This document shows positions 55,601 through 64,000 of a DNA stretch of 64,000 bases, in pieces (the stretch's first letter is position 1; the number at the start of each line of letters is the position of its first letter). The position numbers were made by a program, and so were the translations under genes. The stretch lies in contig NZ_ARQE01000013.1 in NCBI RefSeq assembly GCF_000382705.1, positions 1 to 64,000 on the forward strand. Reading direction: 5' to 3'. The notes beneath the pieces are model-generated. The model was given only the letters and a program-made list of their open reading frames with translations. It was not told the origin of the DNA and made no database searches. The stretch comes from Aureimonas ureilytica DSM 18598 = NBRC 106430 (GTDB lineage: Bacteria > Pseudomonadota > Alphaproteobacteria > Rhizobiales > Rhizobiaceae).

Positions 55601-56656
55601 TCACCGCGAGCCGGACGTCGCGGAACTCGTGAGATCGCGCAGGAAATCGCCGATCTTCGGTCGCTGCACCGACAGGAACGGGAGCGGTCGGCAAAGGTCC
55701 ATCGCCGCCAGGCCCACCCGGGCGGTGAGAAGACCGTTGACGACACCTTCGCCGAGCTTGGCGGACAGCCGCGCCGCCAGCCCATGCCCGACCACCTGCT
55801 GGACCACGCTGTCGCCGACCGCGATGGAGCCGGTGACGGCGAGATGCGCCAGAACGTCGCGTGTCAGGCGGATGAGACCGATCGTGCCCGGACGCGCGCC
55901 GTAGAGTTCGGAGACCATGCGGATCACGCGCAGCGTCTCGAACAGGACGAAGGCGAGATCGACGATGGCGCGCGGGCTGACCGCCGTCACGACCGACACG
56001 CGCTTGGAGGAGGCGAGCACGAGAGCGCGCGCCTTGGCGTCGAGCGGCAGGAGAAGCTCGCGCTCGGCGAGCCCGATGAGATCGCGGCCGTCGATCACGT
56101 CGTCGGCGGTGGCGCGCATCCGCTCGCGGCCCGCCGCCGTGTCGGGCCGGCTCGCCAGGATGGAGACGAGGCGCTCGACGACGGCACGCGCCTTTCGCTC
56201 GTCGTCGGTGCGGAAGGCTTCCATTCCGTCGCGGCGCTCGCGCTCCACCACGCCGAGGCGGAAGAGCCCCCGCACTTCACGCCCGACGACGCCGAGGAGA
56301 CCGACGAGAGCCGCCGCCGTCAGCCCGACCGCCACCCAGCCCAGCCAATCGGCGCGGGTGAAGAGGTCGCGAATGAAGGCATCGAGCGCGAGACCGAAGG
56401 TGATCGAGACGATCGCCGCGAGCGCCGTCATGAGCAGCTTGCCGAAGGAGAAGCCCTTGCGGCGGCGCGCCGTGGCGGGCGGGGCGTCCAGCGCTTCCAT
56501 CGCCGCCGCTTCCAGCGTTTCATCGGGCTCGATCGCGACGCGGCCGAGATCGGCGATGGCGCGCGGCGAGCGCGGCGCGGTTTCGACGGCAACGGGCGGC
56601 GGCGCCGGCGGGTCCATCCGAAACGCGGCGGGGCGGCGGGGCGTGTCCTCGCTCAT
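55601..56656 (-). CDS. YcjF/TIGR01620-family membrane protein
   Basis: This 351-residue protein belongs to the DUF697/YcjF group. It has a proline-rich N-terminus, two membrane helices near residues 72-125 and a C-terminal domain with VSPRAIVDLAFVLFETLRVI. It starts inside the last codons of the ycjX-like gene (ATGA overlap at 56653-56656). The YcjX-YcjF pair is thought to act in envelope stress, but the mechanism is not known. Confidence 0.87.
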   Translation of the reverse strand: MSEDTPRRPAAFRMDPPAPPPVAVETAPRSPRAIADLGRVAIEPDETLEAAAMEALDAPPATARRRKGFSFGKLLMTALAAIVSITFGLALDAFIRDLFTRADWLGWVAVGLTAAALVGLLGVVGREVRGLFRLGVVERERRDGMEAFRTDDERKARAVVERLVSILASRPDTAAGRERMRATADDVIDGRDLIGLAERELLLPLDAKARALVLASSKRVSVVTAVSPRAIVDLAFVLFETLRVIRMVSELYGARPGTIGLIRLTRDVLAHLAVTGSIAVGDSVVQQVVGHGLAARLSAKLGEGVVNGLLTARVGLAAMDLCRPLPFLSVQRPKIGDFLRDLTSSATSGSR

Positions 56657-58110
56657 GCCAGACGATCTCCCAAAAGAAACTGAAGCGCCCGGTCGAGGCG
56701 GATATGGGGAAGCGACAGGGTCAGCCCGTCTTCCGAGCGCTCCAGCCGGGGCGGGCGAAAGCGCACGAAGGCGATCGAGGAGGGCGAGGGTGTGCGCGTC
56801 TCGGCCTCGCGAAGAAGGCGGCCGGGATCGCTCGGCAGGTCGCCCGGAAAGACCGCCGTCTCCGTTCGCCCATCGAACCACTCGTCGCCGATCCGCTCGC
56901 CTTCGATCGGCGTGCCGACGATGACGGGCAGCGTGTCGCCGCGATCCGTCACGCTGGCTTCGCGCGTCGCGCGGATCGCGGCCATGGCGATGACGTCGGT
57001 CTGCGCGCCCGAGAAGTCGGCCCGCGCCATGGCATCCTGCACCAGACGACGCACGATGTTCTCGAGCTTCTGGTGATCGCCGCGATGCAGATGGTCGGCC
57101 TTGGTCGCGGCCACGAGGATGCGATCGATCCGCCGTTTCAGGAAGGAGCCGAGCCAGCTCGCCCGGCCCGGGCGGAAACAGGAGAGAATGTCGCTGAGCG
57201 CCAGTTCCAGATCGCGCACCGCTTCCGGCCCCGCATTGATCGCCTGCAGCGCGTCGATCAGCAGGATTTGCCGGTCGAGCCGAGCGAAGTGCTCGCGGAA
57301 GAAGGGTTTCACGACGACGGTCTTGTAGGCCTCGTAGCGCCGCGCATGGAGAGCGCCGAAGCTTCCTTTCTCGTAGGTCTCGTCCGCCCGAACGGGCAGC
57401 GGCGCGAATGTCAGCGCCGGCGAGCCCTCGAGATCGCCCGGCATCAGGAAGCGGCCGGGCGGCAGGGTGGACAAAGCGGTGCGGTCGGCCCGGCAGGCGC
57501 GCAGATAGTCCGCGAAGGTGGTCGCGAGCTTCACGCTGGTCGGCTCGTCGGCGGGCGCGTGGAGATCGATGCCGGCCAGAAGCTCGAGGAAGGGGCGGGC
57601 CATTTCGGCGCGGGAGGGAAGGCGCGCGCGCTCAAGAGATTCGGCCGAGAAATCCGCGAAGCTCTTGTCGATCAGGGGCAGGTCGAGCAGCCATTCGCCG
57701 GGATAGTCCACGATGTCGAGCGAGAGCTTGCCGGCGGAGAAAAGCCGCGACCAGCCGGACGCGGACTCGAATTCGATCGTCAGCCGCAATTCGGAAATCG
57801 CCCGCGTCGATTGCGGCCAGAGCCGGTCTTCCAAAATGGCCCGAAGATGCTCCTCGTATTGGAAGCGGGGCACCGCGTCGTCGGGCTGCTCTTCCAGATA
57901 GGCGCGGCTGATTCGACCCTCGGCCTGTGCCTGAAACAGGGGGAGGCGCCCGCCATGAACGAGATTATGGACGAGCGAGGTGATGAAGACGGTCTTGCCG
58001 GCGCGCGAAAGACCCGCGACGCCGATCCGCAAGGTCGGATGAAACAGGCCGGCGCCACGATCGGCGAGATTGTCGAGAGCGATTCGGGCTTCGTCGGCGA
58101 AGGATGTCAT
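56653..58110 (-). CDS. YcjX-family GTP-binding protein
   Basis: This 485-residue P-loop NTPase of the DUF463/YcjX family has Walker A GLSRAGKTVF near residue 30 and IVDYPGEWLLDLPL near 130 (G3-like DxxG analogue). A G4-like AATKAD lies near 330. YcjX proteins are dynamin-like stress proteins. The start at MTSFADEARIALDNL (58110) fits homologues better than a start 92 codons upstream. It is coupled to the YcjF-like gene. Confidence 0.9.
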   Translation of the reverse strand: MTSFADEARIALDNLADRGAGLFHPTLRIGVAGLSRAGKTVFITSLVHNLVHGGRLPLFQAQAEGRISRAYLEEQPDDAVPRFQYEEHLRAILEDRLWPQSTRAISELRLTIEFESASGWSRLFSAGKLSLDIVDYPGEWLLDLPLIDKSFADFSAESLERARLPSRAEMARPFLELLAGIDLHAPADEPTSVKLATTFADYLRACRADRTALSTLPPGRFLMPGDLEGSPALTFAPLPVRADETYEKGSFGALHARRYEAYKTVVVKPFFREHFARLDRQILLIDALQAINAGPEAVRDLELALSDILSCFRPGRASWLGSFLKRRIDRILVAATKADHLHRGDHQKLENIVRRLVQDAMARADFSGAQTDVIAMAAIRATREASVTDRGDTLPVIVGTPIEGERIGDEWFDGRTETAVFPGDLPSDPGRLLREAETRTPSPSSIAFVRFRPPRLERSEDGLTLSLPHIRLDRALQFLLGDRLA

Positions 58111-58409
58111 AGGCGGGGCGGGGGCCTCGATGGTGGCGCTGCACCCTATATAAGTACCCTTCGCCAAGGCAGAACCTCGGCAAGGCCGGGTTTTGGCGCT
58201 CAATCGCGTGAAGCCTTTTTGGGCGGCGCGAGAGACCGGCCGAAGCCGCCCTTTCGATGTAACCGCGAGTCGTGAAGGAGAGGGCGCGCCCGGCCCGTGC
58301 CGATGTGACGCCAAATGCGGCGGAGACCCGCGCGCTGCCTCATTAAAAGTCCTTGTGTGGCGGAAGCTTAGGCGTCTCTTGGGCAAAATCGAACAAAGCG
58401 GAGAGGCGC
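58111..58409. other. Divergent non-coding region between the ycjX-like gene and dksA
   Basis: No gene is convincing in this gap. It contains a TATATAAG block close to the ycjX start that could be its -10 region, and it must hold the promoter for both genes. Confidence 0.4.
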
Positions 58410-58437
58410 TTGTTCACCGCCGACGGCATGGTTATAA
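58410..58437 (+). promoter_or_regulatory. Candidate sigma70-type promoter for dksA
   Basis: TTGTTC (58410-58415) and TTATAA (58432-58437) are separated by 16 bases, about 30 bases before the dksA start. The -10 is good, but the -35 matches only partly. Confidence 0.4.
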
Positions 58438-58465
58438 GCGCCTCAATTCGGCTTGGAGGCGGCAG

Positions 58466-58882
58466 ATGAGCGAAACCTTACCAATCGGAACTGGTGTTCC
58501 AGAGGACGGGCCGTTCATGAACGATCGGCAGAAGGAATATTTCCGGCGCAAGCTGCTGGCCTGGAAAACCGAGATCCTTCGCGAAGCCAAGGAAACCCTG
58601 GAAGCACTCGCCACGGAAAACGCCAATCAGGCCGACGCGGCCGATCGGGCCTCCTCGGAAACGGACCGTTCGATCGAACTTCGCGCGCGCGACCGGCAGC
58701 GCAAGCTGATCGCCAAGATCGATGCCGCGATCGAGCGGATCGACGACGGCACCTATGGCTATTGCGAGGAAACCGGAGAGCCGATCAGCCTGAAGCGGCT
58801 CGACGCTCGCCCGATCGCGACCATGACGCTGGAAGCGCAGGAGCGCCACGAGCGCCGCGAGAAGGTCTATCGCGACGAATGA
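58466..58882 (+). CDS. dksA: RNA polymerase-binding transcription factor DksA (single-Cys form)
   Basis: This 138-residue protein acts with ppGpp on RNA polymerase, down-regulating rRNA promoters in the stringent response. The coiled-coil tip residues Asp57, Asp60 and Ala62 (ADAADRAS) are conserved. Of the four zinc-finger Cys in E. coli DksA only one remains (Cys100 in YGYCEETGEPI), so zinc binding by the usual site is lost. Relatives in alphaproteobacteria share this change. GGAGG lies seven bases before the ATG. Confidence 0.94.
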   Translation: MSETLPIGTGVPEDGPFMNDRQKEYFRRKLLAWKTEILREAKETLEALATENANQADAADRASSETDRSIELRARDRQRKLIAKIDAAIERIDDGTYGYCEETGEPISLKRLDARPIATMTLEAQERHERREKVYRDE

Positions 58883-58920
58883 GCGCGGCGAGAGCCGGGC
58901 CCAACGACCCGACGACATGA

Positions 58921-58947
58921 AAAAGGGCCGCGCAGTGCGGCCCTTTT
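58921..58947 (+). terminator. Rho-independent terminator after dksA
   Basis: AAAAGGGCCGC (58921-58931) pairs perfectly with 58937-58947 around GCAGT, with a run of six T. It may serve the convergent FliO-like gene as well, since the A-tract reads as T on the other strand. Confidence 0.9.
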
Positions 58948-58995
58948 TTCGTTTTCGCATTCCGCAACATCCGGCGGGTCGAAGCCCGACCGGCG

Positions 58996-60795
58996 CTAGC
59001 GCCGGTCGGAAACGTCGAGCGTGAAGTCGTGGAGCAGGCGCTCCATTTCCTCTTCCAGCGTCATCTGACGCTCCGTTCGCGGCGCTTCCTCGGCGGGCTC
59101 GACCGGCTTGGCGACCGGCTGCGGCTCCTCGCCTCGCGACGCGCCTTCCTGAACCGGAGCAGAGACCGGCTCGCTCGGAAGCGGGCGCGCGTCGATCTGC
59201 GGCGCAGCGGGTGCGGGCGGTTCGATGCGAGCGGCGGGGAGCGGAGGCGCGACCGGCAGCGGCAAAGGCGTCGTGCGGCGGGATTGGATCGTCGAGGCGA
59301 AGCTGCGCACGGTCAGCGGCGAACGCGCATCCGCCTCGTTATCGTCGCCATTCCTTTCGCTTTGCGGCTCGGGCTTGTCCGCATGATCGGTCGGCTCCTG
59401 CTCACGGCGATCCCCCGTGACGCCGGGCGCGGGCGGCACCGTTGCTTCGGCCTGCGGAAGGGCAGGCGGTTCGACACGCGGCGCAGGGCTCGGCGCGCCG
59501 ACCGGCGGAAGCGGCGACCAGAGCGCGCGGGCGCTGATCGGCTGCGGCGCGGCGGGCTGAGGCACCGAGGCCTGAGGCGCCGCGGCGCGTTGCGGCTCCA
59601 CCGCCGGCGGGGCGGCCGGAAGGGGCGGAGGCGAGATCGGCAGAGGGGGACGGGCGAAGGAGGGCAAGGTCGGCGTCGCCATGGAGCGAGGGGCGACCGG
59701 CTGGCTCGCCGGCTGCGCCACGGGCGGAGCGACAGGCGGAATGGGTGCCGACGGAGCCGGCGCCTGGGGCAAAGGCTGGCTCGCAGACGGCGTTTCGACA
59801 GCGTCACGCGCCTCGTCGACCGGCTTGGGAGCCGTGTTTTCCTCCGCTGCGGCAGAGGTCGGCAGAGCCGGTTGAGGCGCGCGTGTCTCGATCGCGGGCT
59901 TAACCACGGGGGCCTGCGGGATCTGCTGCGCCGATGGCTCGGGCGAGGGCATCGGGCGGGCCAACGGAGCGGGCGCGAGAACGGGGCTGAGCACAGGCTC
60001 CGGCTTCTCGGCGACGGGTTCCGGCACGACCGGCTTCGGCGGCGCGGGGATGGGGCGCGGCAAGACGGGCGGGGCCATCACGATAGGCGGAGCCGGGGGC
60101 TGGGGGCGAGGCTCCGGCGCGCGGGGCGCTTCGGGCGCGGCGCGAGGAGGCTCGGGCGCGCGAACTGGGAGCGGCGGCGTGCGCACGGCCTCGGGCATGG
60201 CGCGACGCGGCGGCTCGACGGCTGGAGAAGGCTGCGGTTCGAACGCGGGCTCGCTTCTCACGGCTGCGGGTTCGCGCACGGGCTCCACCACCGGATCGGC
60301 CGCGCGGGCGTTCTGGATGGCGGGCGGCACTTCGGGGACGATCGGCTCGGGCGAGGCGGCACGCGGCGTACCCTGAGAGGGTTGCGGCGGCTGCGGTTGC
60401 TGCGGCGGGACGCGGCGATGCGGCACCGGGCCGTTGACCGCCCCCGCGAACTCCGGCTCCTGACGCGGCGCACCGGGGGGGCCGCGACGCGCGCCCTGAC
60501 CACGATAAACGCCCTGTTCCACGAGGAGATCGTTTGCGCCACCGATCAGGATCAGATGCTCGGCATCGTCGCGGCGAACCAGCACGAGCTTGCGGCGTTG
60601 ATCGACTGGCAGAACGTCGAGTACGGCCAGACGCGGCGCCCGGCCCCGGCCGCCGATTCCGCCGGTGCCTGCGAACACGCGCTTGGCCAGCCCCACGAGC
60701 AGCAGGACCAGGAGTATGACCACCGCCGCGGCCAAGATCACCGAGACGATCGGCGCCAGACTCTCGCCGACCACGCCGGCCAACCAATCACGCAT
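58996..60795 (-). CDS. FliO-like membrane protein with long proline-rich tail
   Basis: This 599-residue protein has one membrane helix (about 13-38). A short FliO/MopB-like domain follows (about 53-96; RLAVLDVLPVDQRRKLVLVRR), as in the flagellar export-gate assembly protein. Residues ~100-530 are low-complexity Pro/Ala-rich, and the last ~30 residues are acidic-helical (MTLEEEMERLLHDF). FliO proteins are usually near 120 residues. No other flagellar gene is nearby. GGAGGTGA precedes the ATG. Flagellar function is uncertain. Confidence 0.65.
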   Translation of the reverse strand: MRDWLAGVVGESLAPIVSVILAAAVVILLVLLLVGLAKRVFAGTGGIGGRGRAPRLAVLDVLPVDQRRKLVLVRRDDAEHLILIGGANDLLVEQGVYRGQGARRGPPGAPRQEPEFAGAVNGPVPHRRVPPQQPQPPQPSQGTPRAASPEPIVPEVPPAIQNARAADPVVEPVREPAAVRSEPAFEPQPSPAVEPPRRAMPEAVRTPPLPVRAPEPPRAAPEAPRAPEPRPQPPAPPIVMAPPVLPRPIPAPPKPVVPEPVAEKPEPVLSPVLAPAPLARPMPSPEPSAQQIPQAPVVKPAIETRAPQPALPTSAAAEENTAPKPVDEARDAVETPSASQPLPQAPAPSAPIPPVAPPVAQPASQPVAPRSMATPTLPSFARPPLPISPPPLPAAPPAVEPQRAAAPQASVPQPAAPQPISARALWSPLPPVGAPSPAPRVEPPALPQAEATVPPAPGVTGDRREQEPTDHADKPEPQSERNGDDNEADARSPLTVRSFASTIQSRRTTPLPLPVAPPLPAARIEPPAPAAPQIDARPLPSEPVSAPVQEGASRGEEPQPVAKPVEPAEEAPRTERQMTLEEEMERLLHDFTLDVSDRR

Positions 60796-60833
60796 TCACT
60801 TCACCTCCGCCGTTCCGGCGGCCCTCAGCGTCG

Positions 60834-60862
60834 TTGACGTTTCGGTGCCGCAATCGGTATTC
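60834..60862 (+). promoter_or_regulatory. Candidate promoter upstream of cckA
   Basis: TTGACG (60834-60839) is followed, 17 bases later, by GTATTC. The -35 is strong and the -10 weak. It would give a leader of about 155 bases. Confidence 0.3.
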
Positions 60863-61024
60863 GGTTCTTATGTCGCAACCCGCCCCAATCCAGTGCCAGG
60901 TCAGCTTCGGCCCATACTGCCGTGTGACAATGGCGAACGGCAATGACGGGCGCAATTTCGTCAGATTCTCGTGCGCTTCGCGCCGTTCGGTCGTAACCTT
61001 TCCAGCCCGTTATCGGAAGGGCCG

Positions 61025-63598
<2,574 letters not shown>

Positions 63599-63633
63599 CG
63601 GATCGCGCTCGGCGCAGATCTTAAGAGGGGACC

Positions 63634-63669
63634 ACCGACGGGGCCGCATTCGGCCCCGTCGGTGTTTTT
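63634..63669 (+). terminator. Rho-independent terminator after cckA
   Basis: ACCGACGGGGCCG (63634-63646) pairs perfectly with 63651-63663 around CATT, followed by GTTTTT. It lies between cckA and the convergent psuG. Confidence 0.9.
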
Positions 63670-63674
63670 GACGA

Positions 63675-64000
63675 TCAGGCTTTGGGGCGCTTGGCGAGCG
63701 CCACGGCGATCTCGGCCGCGAGGCGCGCATTGGAGCGCACGAGATCGATATTGGTGGCGAGCGAGCGACCGTCGCTGAGTTCGAAGATGCGCTGGAGGAG
63801 GAAGGGCGTCGTCGCCTTGCCCTCGATGCCTTGAGCATCGGCATCGGCCAGCGCCGCGTCGATCCAGCCGCCGATGGTCGCGCCGTCGATTTCCAGCTCT
63901 TCCGTCAGCGGATTGGCGATCAGCATTCCGCCCGTGATCTCCAGCCGCTCGCGCACGCGCTGGAAATCCGCGATTGCGTCCGGCGTGTCCATGCGGATCG
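63675..64000 (-). CDS. psuG: Pseudouridine-5'-phosphate glycosidase, C-terminal part (cut by window edge)
   Basis: The 5' part lies outside the window. The visible ~108 residues match the end of PsuG: RMDTPDAIADFQRVRE, EGKATTPFLLQRIFELSDG and NARLAAEIAVALAK. The enzyme splits pseudouridine 5'-phosphate to uracil and ribose 5-phosphate, releasing the base for reuse. Its kinase partner would lie upstream on this strand, outside the window. Confidence 0.9.
   Translation of the reverse strand, partial: IRMDTPDAIADFQRVRERLEITGGMLIANPLTEELEIDGATIGGWIDAALADADAQGIEGKATTPFLLQRIFELSDGRSLATNIDLVRSNARLAAEIAVALAKRPKA

Overview
The window is dense, GC-rich bacterial chromosome, almost all coding, with no plasmid, phage or CRISPR signature. 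Gene content points to an alphaproteobacterium of the order Hyphomicrobiales (Rhizobiales). The clearest markers are a giant growth-pole-ring (GPR) type protein, CckA, a single-cysteine DksA, class II DAHP synthase, a STAS-MlaE permease and a UrtABCDE urea importer. An Aurantimonadaceae-like genus such as Aureimonas is my guess from overall flavour, not something proven by the sequence.

Layout. 1-290: 3' end of an IS630-type transposase gene. 0.4-2.3 kb: DEAD-box RNA helicase (minus). 2.7-6.7 kb: sulfate importer operon cysP/sbp-cysT-cysW-cysA. 6.8-7.4 kb: unknown glycine-rich protein. 7.6-11.9 kb (minus): a LuxR-type response regulator overlapping a permease-histidine kinase-receiver fusion, transcribed divergently from urtABCDE (12.1-17.9 kb). 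18.0-18.2 kb: a 162-bp MITE-like element. 18.2-20.3 kb: fused GT26-GT4 glycosyltransferase. 20.4-24.6 kb: phospholipase D-like protein and a divergent MscS channel. 24.8 kb: tRNA-Val(CAC). 25.0-31.0 kb: HAD phosphatase, rpiA, DUF2059 protein, glutathione reductase, gamma-glutamylcyclotransferase, class II DAHP synthase. 31.1-38.5 kb: DedA protein, small membrane protein, gltX, malic enzyme, LpxH-like phosphoesterase, MFS permease. 38.4-43.9 kb: enolase-superfamily epimerase and an Mla-type lipid ABC operon (mlaE, mlaF, mlaD, lipoprotein). 44.2-51.7 kb: the 2,495-residue GPR homologue. 52.1-54.9 kb: HPt protein, ferredoxin, DUF922 protein, folP-folK. 54.9-58.1 kb: exported unknown protein and a ycjX-ycjF pair. 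58.5-63.6 kb: dksA, FliO-like proline-rich protein, cckA. 63.7 kb to the end: 3' part of psuG.

Functional themes. Sulfate uptake, urea uptake and glutathione turnover make a sulfur/nitrogen scavenging block. The permease-kinase plus response regulator facing urtA is the most interesting regulatory unit: a transporter-derived sensor probably reads a nitrogenous solute and may control urea uptake, possibly through a 16-bp palindrome in the shared upstream region. A second theme is the cell envelope and polar cell cycle: Mla lipid transport, LpxH-like enzyme, the GPR homologue, an HPt protein and CckA.

Start sites were chosen by Shine-Dalgarno spacing, signal peptides and neighbour overlap. Where two starts are possible this is stated.
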